In this document: positions 43,316-51,550 of the stretch, piece by piece
How positions within the stretch are numbered: the first letter of the stretch is position 1
How the letters are laid out: every line of letters starts with the position of its first letter
The notes under the pieces: generated by a model
What the model was told of the DNA's origin: nothing
Database searches by the model: none
What the model saw: only the letters and a program-made list of their open reading frames with translations
Translations under genes and position numbers: made by a program
Assembly: GCA_031374115.1 (NCBI GenBank)
Contig: JANMNO010000179.1
Location: forward strand, 1-64,000
Direction of reading: 5' to 3'
Length of the DNA stretch: 64,000 bases
Source of the DNA: JAKFWF01 sp031374115
Lineage (GTDB): Bacteria; Pseudomonadota; Alphaproteobacteria; Rhizobiales; Hyphomicrobiaceae

Positions 43316-44434
43316 ATGGCGCCTGCGGATAGCAAGCGGGAAACCCCCGGCATTAATTTTCCAGAACACGGGACTCCTGCCTCGAGCGGTCCAACCTCAA
43401 ATGGATCCACGCACGCTGCTTGGTCGCCTCTCGCTGCGCCTCGAGCCTCGGGTGTCAACGACATGCCGATCGCAGCATTTTCGCGCGAAGAGGAAATGAC
43501 GGCCTATCGCGAAATGCTGATGATCAGGCGGTTCGAGGAGAAGGCGGGTCAACTTTACGGCATGGGGTTCATCGGCGGTTTTTGCCATCTGTATATCGGT
43601 CAGGAAGCGGTCGTCGTTGGCCTTCAAATGGCCGGTAAAAAGGGTGATCAAGTCATCACCACGTACCGGGATCATGGGCACATGCTTGCCTGCGGGATGG
43701 ATCCCAAAGGTGTGATGGCCGAGCTGACCGGACGGCGCAGTGGATATAGCCGCGGCAAGGGCGGCTCGATGCATATGTTCAGCCGCGAAAAGCAGTTCTT
43801 TGGCGGCCATGGCATCGTCGGAGCGTCGGTTCCGCTGGGTGCGGGCTTGGCCTTCGCCAACAAATATCGCGGCAACGACAACGTCTGCTTTTGCTATTTC
43901 GGCGATGGCGCGGTCAACCAGGGCCAGGTCTACGAGACCTTCAACATGGCCGAGCTGTGGAAGCTGCCGGTGATCTTCGTGATCGAGAACAATCGGTATG
44001 CGATGGGCACCTCGATCGAGCGCGCTTCCGCGACAACGAACTTATCCCAACGCGGGTTGAGTTTCGCGATCCCGGGCGAGCAGGTCGATGGTATGGATGT
44101 ACGCGCGGTGAAGGGCGCCGGCGATCGGGTCGTTAAATGGGTGCGCGAAGGCAACGGTCCGTACATCCTCGAGATGTTGACGTACCGGTATCGTGGCCAT
44201 TCGATGTCGGATCCGGCGAAGTACCGCACGCGCGAGGAAGTCGACAAGGTTCGCGAGGAGCGCGACCCGATCGAACGCTCGCGGGTTCGCATCATGGAGG
44301 ACCGTGTCGCGACCGAGGACGAGCTCAAGGCGATCGATAAGCAAACCCGCGAGACCGTCAACGCATCGGCCGAATTCGCTCAGAACGACCCCGAGCCCGA
44401 TGTATCCGAGCTCTACACCGACGTGCTGTTGTAG
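43316..44434 (+). CDS. pdhA: Pyruvate dehydrogenase E1 component, alpha subunit
   Basis: The 372-aa subunit binds thiamine diphosphate and decarboxylates pyruvate with PdhB. Signature segments are MLMIRRFEEKAGQLYGMG, GFCHLYIGQEAVVVG, RDHGHMLACG and the TPP motif FGDGAVNQGQVYETFNMAE. YRYRGHSMSDPAKYR includes the phosphorylation-loop equivalent. An AAGGAG site 5 nt before ATG 43316 decides the start and leaves a 50-residue unusual Pro/Ser/Gly-rich lead. It is the first gene of the PDH run. Confidence 0.95.
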   Translation: MAPADSKRETPGINFPEHGTPASSGPTSNGSTHAAWSPLAAPRASGVNDMPIAAFSREEEMTAYREMLMIRRFEEKAGQLYGMGFIGGFCHLYIGQEAVVVGLQMAGKKGDQVITTYRDHGHMLACGMDPKGVMAELTGRRSGYSRGKGGSMHMFSREKQFFGGHGIVGASVPLGAGLAFANKYRGNDNVCFCYFGDGAVNQGQVYETFNMAELWKLPVIFVIENNRYAMGTSIERASATTNLSQRGLSFAIPGEQVDGMDVRAVKGAGDRVVKWVREGNGPYILEMLTYRYRGHSMSDPAKYRTREEVDKVREERDPIERSRVRIMEDRVATEDELKAIDKQTRETVNASAEFAQNDPEPDVSELYTDVLL

Positions 44435-44448
44435 GGGTGCAAGGGGCA

Positions 44449-45024
44449 ATGGCCGACGCCTCCCATAAACCAGCTACGTACGCAGACTTGGAAGCGGTGC
44501 CGGAACATCTGGTCGCCGAGATACTGTTTGGCCATCTGGTGACGCATCCACGACCTGTTCGTCGCCATGGCGGCGCCGCAAGTGTCCTCGGCATGGCAAT
44601 CGGCGGGCCCTTTCAACTCAAGATCGGTGGCCCTGGCGGCTGGGTCTTCGTCGGCGAGCCCGAACTGCACTTGGGACGTCACGTCCTGGTCCCCGATATC
44701 GCCGGTTGGCGGCGTGAGCGCGTGACCGAGCCGGCCGATCTGCCTTATTTTGAGGTCGCGCCGGATTGGGCATGCGAAGTCATATCGCCAAGCACCGAAA
44801 AATACGACAAGGGCGCGAAGCGCCAGATCTATGCGCTCTATGGGGTTCAGCACCTCTGGTTCGTCGATCCCCGCGCGCGGACACTCGAAGTATTCGAACG
44901 GCACGGAAACAATTGGCTTTCGACCCACACCGTTTTCGATTCCGACGAGGTCAGTGCGCCCCCCTTTGATGCACTCAAGTTTTCTCTTGGCCTGCTTTGG
45001 CCTTTCGACCAACCCACCACCTGA
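44449..45024 (+). CDS. Uma2-family (PD-(D/E)XK-fold) protein, first copy
   Basis: The 191-aa protein has the DUF820/Uma2 nuclease-like pattern: EPELHLGRHVLVPDIAGWRR, PDWACEVISPSTEKYDKG (the E-V-x-S-P-S-T strand with Asp/Lys) and LWFVDPRARTLEVF. The fold is that of restriction endonucleases, but no biochemical function is settled for the family. The ATG at 44449 is aligned with the start of the second copy at 46473. It lies 14 nt after pdhA and 38 nt before pdhB. The two copies share the ATYADLxAVPxHLVAEI start and a GGPGGW segment. Confidence 0.85.
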   Translation: MADASHKPATYADLEAVPEHLVAEILFGHLVTHPRPVRRHGGAASVLGMAIGGPFQLKIGGPGGWVFVGEPELHLGRHVLVPDIAGWRRERVTEPADLPYFEVAPDWACEVISPSTEKYDKGAKRQIYALYGVQHLWFVDPRARTLEVFERHGNNWLSTHTVFDSDEVSAPPFDALKFSLGLLWPFDQPTT

Positions 45025-45062
45025 CATCCGACACCCACCAAAACACCCGGACGAAACTCATC

Positions 45063-46442
45063 ATGGCCACCCAGATTCTGATGCCCGCGCTGTCTCCGAC
45101 GATGGAGGAAGGCAAGCTTGCGAAATGGCTGATCAAGGAGGGGGACACGGTCAAATCCGGCATGGTGATCGCCGAGATCGAGACCGACAAGGCGACGATG
45201 GAGGTCGAGGCGGTCGATGAGGGCAAGGTGGGGGCGATTTTGATCGCGGCCGGTACGGAGCATGTCAAGGTCAACACCCCGATCGCCACAATTCTCGTTG
45301 ACGGCGAGACAGCGAGCGCTGAACCGGCCGCTGCCGCGACGAACAGTCAATCGATGGCATCCGCGCCAGTGCCAGTGCCAGTGCAATCACCTCCCGCGGC
45401 GATGCCGATGCCGGCCGTTCACACGGCGCCGGTCGAGCCCGACTACGCGCCTGGCACGGAGATGATTACCCAGACCATGCGCGAAGCGCTGCGCGATGCG
45501 ATGGCCGAGGAGATGCGCCGTGATGCCGACGTGCTGTTGATGGGCGAGGAAGTCGCGCAGTATCAGGGCGCCTACAAGGTCAGCCAAAACTTGCTCGCCG
45601 AGTTTGGAGACAAACGCGTTATCGACACGCCGATCACGGAACAGGGCTTTGCCGGCATTGGCGTCGGTGCCGCACTCGCCGGGCTGAAGCCGATCGTCGA
45701 GTTCATGACCTGGAACTTCGCCATGCAGGCAATCGACCAGATCATCAACTCAGCGGCGAAAACCCTCTATATGAGCGGTGGGCAGATGGGCTGCCCGATC
45801 GTGTTTCGTGGACCGAACGGTGCAGCGGCCCGCGTCGGTGCCCAGCATTCGCAGTGCTATTCGTCGTGGTATGCGCACGTACCAGGCCTGAAGGTCGTTT
45901 GCCCGTCCAATGCGGCCGATGCCAAAGGCTTATTGAAGTCGGCCATCCGCGACCCGAACCCGGTCTTGGTGCTCGAAAACGAAATGCTCTATGGCCAGTC
46001 CGGCGAGGTCCCGAAGGACCCCGAATGGCTGGTGCCGATCGGTAAGGCGAAGATCGTGCGGCCGGGCAACCATGTGACGATCGTGTCGTTCGCACGAGGC
46101 ATGCATTACGCGCTTGAAGCAGCGAAAACGTTGGCGGCCGAGGGCATCGAAGCCGAGGTGATCGATCTGCGCTCGCTGCGTCCGATCGATTGGGAAACCA
46201 TTATTGGTTCGATCAAGAAGACCAACCGCCTGGTCACCGTCGAAGAAGCTTGGCCTACATGTTCGATCGGTTCAGAGATTTGCGCGCAGGCAGCGATCCA
46301 GGCGTTCGACTATCTCGATGCACCGCCAGCCAAGGTTTCCGGCGCCGACGTGCCAATGCCTTATGCAGCCAACCTCGAGAAGCTCGCCCTGCCGACTGCC
46401 GCGCAGGTGGTCGCCACAGCAAAGGGTGTCGTGTATGCGTGA
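45063..46442 (+). CDS. pdhB: Pyruvate dehydrogenase E1 component, beta subunit, with N-terminal lipoyl domain
   Basis: This 459-aa protein starts with a complete lipoyl domain (Lys43 in ETDKATMEVEA) and an Ala/Pro/Val linker of about 50 residues. The transketolase-like E1-beta fold follows (ALRDAMAEEMRRDADVLLMGEEVA, FMTWNFAMQAIDQIINSAAK, VEEAWPTCSIGSEI). A lipoyl-bearing E1-beta is a known feature of alphaproteobacterial PDH complexes. Its lipoyl domain is almost the same as that of PdhC. Confidence 0.95.
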   Translation: MATQILMPALSPTMEEGKLAKWLIKEGDTVKSGMVIAEIETDKATMEVEAVDEGKVGAILIAAGTEHVKVNTPIATILVDGETASAEPAAAATNSQSMASAPVPVPVQSPPAAMPMPAVHTAPVEPDYAPGTEMITQTMREALRDAMAEEMRRDADVLLMGEEVAQYQGAYKVSQNLLAEFGDKRVIDTPITEQGFAGIGVGAALAGLKPIVEFMTWNFAMQAIDQIINSAAKTLYMSGGQMGCPIVFRGPNGAAARVGAQHSQCYSSWYAHVPGLKVVCPSNAADAKGLLKSAIRDPNPVLVLENEMLYGQSGEVPKDPEWLVPIGKAKIVRPGNHVTIVSFARGMHYALEAAKTLAAEGIEAEVIDLRSLRPIDWETIIGSIKKTNRLVTVEEAWPTCSIGSEICAQAAIQAFDYLDAPPAKVSGADVPMPYAANLEKLALPTAAQVVATAKGVVYA

Positions 46443-46472
46443 GGGGCGGCGTAACGTTCCATGAGGTTGGAC

Positions 46473-47057
46473 ATGGCTGGGTCTGCCCATCGCGCCGCTA
46501 CCTACGCCGATTTGGCGGCGGTACCGTCGCATCTTGTTGCCGAGATAATTTTCGGCAATCTCGAAACGCATCCTCGGCCCGCTCCGCGTCATGCGACATC
46601 GAGCAGTGCACTGAACATCGAGCTTGGAAATCCATTCCAAAAGGGACGCGGCGGTCCGGGCGGCTGGATCTTCATGGTCGAGCCGGAGCTGCATCTTGGA
46701 CCCCATGTCGTGGTGCCCGACCTGGCGGCATGGCGTCGTGAGCGCATGTCCTCAATGCCCGCGAAAGCCTACATCGAGACGCCGCCGGATTGGGTCTGCG
46801 AGGTGATTTCGCTGTCGACCGAAGCGATCGACAAAGGCCCGAAACGACGCATTTATGCAACCGACCACGTGCCGTACCTTTGGCATCTCAATCCTGCTGC
46901 GAAGCTGCTGGAAGTCTTCGAGCCGAAAGACGAGCACTGGGTGCTGTTCGAAGTGTTTCAGGACAACGAGCAGGTTGCGGCGCCACCCTTCAGTGCGGTT
47001 CCATTCTCTCTCGCCGATCTGTGGCCGTTGGACATGCTGCCGGAGCAGGCGCCATGA
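46473..47057 (+). CDS. Uma2-family (PD-(D/E)XK-fold) protein, second copy
   Basis: The 194-aa protein is a diverged paralogue of the copy at 44449: HRAATYADLAAVPSHLVAEI, EPELHLGPHVVVPDLAAWRR and PDWVCEVISLSTEAIDKG. The active-site-like Glu and Asp are kept, while S-P-S-T becomes S-L-S-T. ATG 46473 follows GAGG; a start at 46461 is possible. The stop overlaps the next gene as ATGA. It is between pdhB and the membrane-protein gene, so this PDH operon has two Uma2 genes. Confidence 0.85.
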   Translation: MAGSAHRAATYADLAAVPSHLVAEIIFGNLETHPRPAPRHATSSSALNIELGNPFQKGRGGPGGWIFMVEPELHLGPHVVVPDLAAWRRERMSSMPAKAYIETPPDWVCEVISLSTEAIDKGPKRRIYATDHVPYLWHLNPAAKLLEVFEPKDEHWVLFEVFQDNEQVAAPPFSAVPFSLADLWPLDMLPEQAP

Positions 47058-47503
47058 CCGAATCCGAGATCTTGCAGAACATGATCGGTTCGATCCAGAG
47101 CGTGATGAGCCTGTTTTCGATGTTCTTTGGCATGATCTCCGGCTACATCGTCGCGCTTTTTTTGTTTCTGCATCGTGCGCCCATGGCGCTCCGGCTGCTC
47201 GCATTCTCCTTGATGTCCCTCGGGCTCGTGTTTCTAGGCGGCAGCGCACTCAGCATCCAGCGCATCCAGGACGGCTTGTTCAACGGCTGGGCCAAACTTC
47301 CCAACGCCATGATCGACGTCGATTCACTGCGCAACCCGTTGCAATATGCTGGCACCAATCTGACGGCGTGGTCGCAGCAGCAATTGGGTGTCGCTACCGG
47401 TTGGAGCGTCGCAGTCCTCGTCTATCTCGCGCTTGCCTATTTGACCTTCTTCTATCGGTGGCCGAAAACCACTGTCGCCGACCCGCTGCAAAGGACGCAC
47501 TGA
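47054..47503 (+). CDS. Small membrane protein in the PDH operon
   Basis: This 149-aa protein has three hydrophobic segments (MSLFSMFFGMISGYIVALF, APMALRLLAFSLMSLGLVFL and SVAVLVYLALAYLTFFY). The loop between helices two and three is polar. It is translationally coupled to the second Uma2 gene and ends 3 nt before pdhC. I do not recognise the family. Co-expression with PDH is implied by position only. Confidence 0.75.
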   Translation: MTESEILQNMIGSIQSVMSLFSMFFGMISGYIVALFLFLHRAPMALRLLAFSLMSLGLVFLGGSALSIQRIQDGLFNGWAKLPNAMIDVDSLRNPLQYAGTNLTAWSQQQLGVATGWSVAVLVYLALAYLTFFYRWPKTTVADPLQRTH

Positions 47504-47506
47504 ACC

Positions 47507-48913
47507 ATGCCAACTCAAATCCTGATGCCAGCCCTGTCCCCGACGATGGAGGAAGGCAAGCTTGCCAAGTGGCTCGTCAAGGAAGGTGACACGGTCAAGT
47601 CGGGCAAGGTCATCGCCGAGATCGAGACCGACAAGGCGACGATGGAGGTCGAAGCGGTCGACGAGGGCGTCGTCCATCAGATCTTGATTCCGGCCGGCAC
47701 CGAGAAGGTAAAGGTCAATACGCCGATAGCGATACTCCTGGCCGAGGGCGAGAAGGCGGGCGCAGCGCCTGCTGCGGCCAACAAGCCGGCACCAACTGTG
47801 GCGCCAGCACCCAAGCCCGCGAGCCCTGCGCCAGGCGCTCCAGCCGCCGCATTGGCGGCTTCGCCATCACCCGCACCCGGTGCATTTCAAAGACCGCCAA
47901 TCTTGGGTGCGATGCCAGCCCTGGCGGGCGCGCCGCCAACGCCACTTGCGGGCTCCCGCATGTTCGTATCGCCGCTCGCACGACGTTTGGCCAAGGACAA
48001 TGGCATCGATCTGTCACGCGTGCAGGGCTCCGGTCCGCACGGCCGGATCATTCAACGCGACATCGAGCAGGCTAAGTCGAGTGGTGCTGCAAAAGGTCCG
48101 ACTGCGCTCACGCCGGTCATAGGCACTAGCGCCGCGATGCAACCCATGTCGTCAGCGAACGTCGCTGGCATCCAACCGATGGCGGACGACAAGATCTTGG
48201 CACTGTACGAGAAGGATTCATTCGAAGTCCTGCCGCACGATGGCATGCGGCGAATCATTGCGGAACGCCTGACCCAATCGAAATCGACGGTTCCGCATTT
48301 CTATCTGTCGGTCGACGTGCGTCTCGATACGTTACTTTCAGCGCGCGAGCGGCTTAATGCGCGCTCACCAAAGGATGGCCCGCGCGCTTACAAATTATCG
48401 GTCAACGATTTCATCATCAAGGCCTTGGCGTTAGCGTTGCAAAATGTGCCAGCGGCAAATGCAACATGGACGACACAAGGCATGTTGCGACATCGCCACT
48501 CGGATGTAGGTGTGGCTGTGGCCATCGAAGGTGGGCTTTTCACACCGGTGATCAAACATGCCGAACTGAAAACGCTAGCGGAAATCTCAAACGAGATGAA
48601 GGACCTGGCCGCGCGTGCCCGCAAGCGGCGCCTCGCTCCGCACGAGTATCAGGGCGGCACCACGTCGATTTCCAACCTGGGCATGTTTGGCATCAAGAGT
48701 TTTGACGCTGTCATCAACCCGCCGCACGCGACGATTCTCGCGGTTGGCGCGGGCGAGAAGACACCTGTTGTCAATGGCGACAAGATCGAGGTGGCGACTG
48801 TTATGAGCGCGACGATGAGCTGTGATCATCGAGTCGTCGATGGTGCACTCGGCGCGGAATTACTCAACTCCTTCAAATCGTTCCTAGAGGATCCTGTGAG
48901 AATGCTCGTCTAA
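47507..48913 (+). CDS. pdhC: Dihydrolipoamide acetyltransferase (E2 of PDH)
   Basis: The 468-aa core enzyme has one N-terminal lipoyl domain (Lys43), a Pro/Ala linker (about residues 85-145), a peripheral-subunit-binding domain (SPLARRLAKDNGIDLSRVQG, seen as LARRLAKDNGIDLSRVQGSG) and the catalytic domain. The catalytic domain ends with SCDHRVVDGALGAELL (His and Asp of the active site). It transfers the acetyl group to CoA. It starts 3 nt after the membrane-protein gene. Confidence 0.96.
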   Translation: MPTQILMPALSPTMEEGKLAKWLVKEGDTVKSGKVIAEIETDKATMEVEAVDEGVVHQILIPAGTEKVKVNTPIAILLAEGEKAGAAPAAANKPAPTVAPAPKPASPAPGAPAAALAASPSPAPGAFQRPPILGAMPALAGAPPTPLAGSRMFVSPLARRLAKDNGIDLSRVQGSGPHGRIIQRDIEQAKSSGAAKGPTALTPVIGTSAAMQPMSSANVAGIQPMADDKILALYEKDSFEVLPHDGMRRIIAERLTQSKSTVPHFYLSVDVRLDTLLSARERLNARSPKDGPRAYKLSVNDFIIKALALALQNVPAANATWTTQGMLRHRHSDVGVAVAIEGGLFTPVIKHAELKTLAEISNEMKDLAARARKRRLAPHEYQGGTTSISNLGMFGIKSFDAVINPPHATILAVGAGEKTPVVNGDKIEVATVMSATMSCDHRVVDGALGAELLNSFKSFLEDPVRMLV

Positions 48914-49098
48914 TTTACAAGTGTTCATTTGTGTTGCTTACTTACATCAGATCACTGATTTTCTGACCATAACGGTGGCTTTATGGATGCTTAATCGGTG
49001 ATAGGTTTGATCGGCCCCTTGTTGGTGGGAAAAGGCGGGGCTAAGGCCTGTATCAGCGTACAGGGCGTAAATCCTAAGGTTTATTGGGGAACAGCACC

Positions 49099-49518
49099 AT
49101 GTTCAGAAAGCTCCAAGCGCCCGCCATCGCCCTCGTTGGCGCAGCGCTTCTCGCAGGTTGTGCCGAAGATTCGTCCTTGTTCAGCGGAACCAGCAATTTG
49201 ACCACCGCTTCCGTCAGCGAGGCTCAGAAGACTGATCCGGCGTGCGTTTCGCTCGCATCTCAGATCGAAAGCCTGAAAAAGGAAGGCGTTGCCGATAAGG
49301 TGGCGCAAGCCTCGATCAAGAAATACAAGTTGACGCCGGCTGATCTGACTAAAGCCGACCAGCTGAACCGGTCGAATACCGAGTTCCAAGCCAAGTGTTC
49401 CTTGGTGAAACCGGCGACTGCCTCACAGACTGCTTCTGCAGCGCCAATCCTGCCAAATGGCCCAGCAGCAACAGCGCCTGTGAAAATCGAGCCCGCGGTT
49501 GCCAAGACTACCCCATAG
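49099..49518 (+). CDS. Small lipoprotein
   Basis: This 139-aa protein has a lipoprotein signal with LLAGC at residues 15-19 and a mature part rich in Ser, Ala, Lys and Pro. It contains two further Cys (DPACVSLASQIESLKKEG and FQAKCSLVKP) and an Ala/Pro-rich tail. GGGGAACAG precedes the ATG at 49099. No recognised domain. It has its own 185-nt upstream region after pdhC, which shows no gene. Confidence 0.75.
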   Translation: MFRKLQAPAIALVGAALLAGCAEDSSLFSGTSNLTTASVSEAQKTDPACVSLASQIESLKKEGVADKVAQASIKKYKLTPADLTKADQLNRSNTEFQAKCSLVKPATASQTASAAPILPNGPAATAPVKIEPAVAKTTP

Positions 49519-49621
49519 TAATAGACGACATGGCTTCAATGCTTGGGGCGGTGCACTGTGGTGCCGCTTCATGATGCCACGGCCATTGGCGTGGCCACAC
49601 CAAATTTGGAGGCGATGCGGG

Positions 49622-49915
49622 ATGCCGATAACAACAACGCGGTTGGTACAGCTGATAGTGGTCCTGGGCTTGACCTCTGCGGTAGCTGGCTGCTCCTCGG
49701 GAGCGGCGACCGGTGGGGATCCCGGCGCTCAAGCGTTGCCATCGGGGATGAGCTGCCAATCGCTGCGGGGCGAACTGAACAGGATGGATAGCCAGGGCGC
49801 ACAATCAAAAGTCGAGGCTGCGAGCCAGGGCAAGGGCTCGCCCGAAGCACGAGCCGTTGCCGGACGCTATAATCAATTGCTCAACTACTATCTGGGCGCG
49901 CGCTGCCACGTGTGA
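49622..49915 (+). CDS. Small lipoprotein, hypothetical
   Basis: The 97-aa protein has a signal ending TSAVAGCSSG, so a lipid-modified Cys near residue 22. The mature part is Ser/Gly/Gln-rich with SCQSLRGELNRMDSQGAQSK, a short helix, and RYNQLLNYYLGARCHV at the end with two Cys. ATG 49622 has GGAGGCG about 10 nt upstream. A clear terminator follows at 49944. Confidence 0.7.
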   Translation: MPITTTRLVQLIVVLGLTSAVAGCSSGAATGGDPGAQALPSGMSCQSLRGELNRMDSQGAQSKVEAASQGKGSPEARAVAGRYNQLLNYYLGARCHV

Positions 49916-49943
49916 GCGTCGTCAGGTAGCTGACGATCGGAAT

Positions 49944-49977
49944 GGCTCGGCGGGCAATCGCTGAGCCTTTATTTTAT
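49944..49977 (+). terminator. Rho-independent terminator
   Basis: GGCTCGGCG (49944-49952) pairs with CGCTGAGCC (49959-49967) with one G-T wobble and a 6-base loop, followed by TTTATTTTAT. It ends the small-lipoprotein transcript before lpd. Confidence 0.85.
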
Positions 49978-50110
49978 GATTAAGCTCAATCAACGCCACT
50001 GTCGCTGTTGACCTGGACCGCACGGGCGGCTTCACTCCAACAGCCTCGATCCAGCGGCCCCATTAGTTATCGCCCGTCCCTCCCGCAACCGGTCTCGCCA
50101 CGGAATACCC

Positions 50111-51550
50111 ATGTCCAGCTACGATATCATCATCATTGGCGCCGGACCCGGCGGCTATGTCGCAGCCATTCGATCGGCTCAGCTAGGCTTCAAGACGGCC
50201 GTCGTCGAGCGCGAGCACCTGGGCGGCATATGCCTCAACTGGGGATGTATACCGACCAAGGCGCTGCTGCGGTCAGCCGAAATTTATCACTATGCAACGC
50301 ACGCGAAAGATTATGGTCTGACACTCGATGGGAAGATGTCGATCGATACCGCGGCGATCGTTGCGCGTTCGCGCGGCATCTCGGCCCAGCTGAATGGCGG
50401 CGTCGGCTTCCTTCTGAAAAAGAACAAGGTCGACGTGATCTGGGGTGAAGCATCGATCACACGGCCAGGCGAAGTGGTCGTTGCTGCGAGCAAGAAGGCA
50501 CCGGCCCAACCTTCAGTGCCAGCCCCGAAGGGGACGCTGGGCGCTGGCACCTACCAGGCAAAACACATCATCGTCGCGACTGGTGCCCGCCCGCGCGCGC
50601 TTCCCGGCATCGAACCCGACGGCAAACTGATCTGGACCTACTTCGAGGCGATGGTTCCGCCAGCGCAACCGAAGTCGTTAATTGTGATGGGTTCGGGTGC
50701 AATCGGCATCGAGTTTGCTTCGTTTTACCGCACGATGGGCGCCGAGGTAACGGTGGTCGAGCTTTTGCCGCAAATCTTGCCCGTGGAGGACGCCGAGATT
50801 GCCGCTCACGCTCGTAAGCGGTTCGAGAAGCAGGGCATGAAAATCCTTACCGGGGCAAAGGTCACATCGATCTCCAAGGGTGCGGACAGTGTTACGGCGA
50901 TAATCGATTCCGGCGAAGGTAAAACCCAGACGATAACCGCGGAACGGTTGATCTCAGCCGTCGGCGTGGTTGGCAATGTTGAAGGCATCGGGCTGGAAAA
51001 GCTCGGCGTGAAGATCGATCGCGGCTGCGTTGTGACGGATGGATTGGGGCGCACGAACGTCGCCGGTATCTATGCCATCGGCGACGTTTCGGGGGCGCCA
51101 ATGTTGGCGCACAAGGCCGAACATGAAGGTGTTATCTGTGTCGAGACGATCAAAGGCATGCACACGCATGCGATGGACAAGGCCAAGATACCCGGCTGCA
51201 CGTATTGTCACCCCCAGATCGCGTCGGTCGGATTGACCGAGACCAAGGCCAAGGAGGGTGGTCGCGAAATCAAGGTCGGACGCTTCCAGTTTCGAGGCAA
51301 TGGCAAGGCGATCGCGCTGGGTGAACCCGAGGGGATGGTCAAGACGATTTTCGATGCCAAGACCGGTCAATTGCTCGGTGCGCACATGGTCGGTGCCGAG
51401 GTCACGGAATTGGTTCAGGGGTTTGTGGTTGCCATGCAACTCGAGACCACCGAGGAAGATCTCATGCACACGGTGTTCCCGCATCCAACGCTATCGGAAA
51501 TGATGCATGAAAGCGTGCTCGATGCTTATGGCCGTGTGATCCATATGTGA
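50111..51550 (+). CDS. lpd: Dihydrolipoamide dehydrogenase (E3)
   Basis: The 479-aa flavoenzyme reoxidises lipoyl groups for the PDH complex. IIIIGAGPGGYVAAI is the FAD motif. GGICLNWGCIPTKALL carries the redox disulfide Cys41/Cys46. IVMGSGAIGIEFASFYRTMG binds NAD, and HPHPTLSEMMHESVLDAYG provides the active His-Glu. A Lys/Pro/Gly-rich insertion at about residues 126-148 is longer than in many relatives. It lies after the lipoprotein terminator, so it probably has its own promoter in 49980-50110. Confidence 0.96.
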   Translation: MSSYDIIIIGAGPGGYVAAIRSAQLGFKTAVVEREHLGGICLNWGCIPTKALLRSAEIYHYATHAKDYGLTLDGKMSIDTAAIVARSRGISAQLNGGVGFLLKKNKVDVIWGEASITRPGEVVVAASKKAPAQPSVPAPKGTLGAGTYQAKHIIVATGARPRALPGIEPDGKLIWTYFEAMVPPAQPKSLIVMGSGAIGIEFASFYRTMGAEVTVVELLPQILPVEDAEIAAHARKRFEKQGMKILTGAKVTSISKGADSVTAIIDSGEGKTQTITAERLISAVGVVGNVEGIGLEKLGVKIDRGCVVTDGLGRTNVAGIYAIGDVSGAPMLAHKAEHEGVICVETIKGMHTHAMDKAKIPGCTYCHPQIASVGLTETKAKEGGREIKVGRFQFRGNGKAIALGEPEGMVKTIFDAKTGQLLGAHMVGAEVTELVQGFVVAMQLETTEEDLMHTVFPHPTLSEMMHESVLDAYGRVIHM

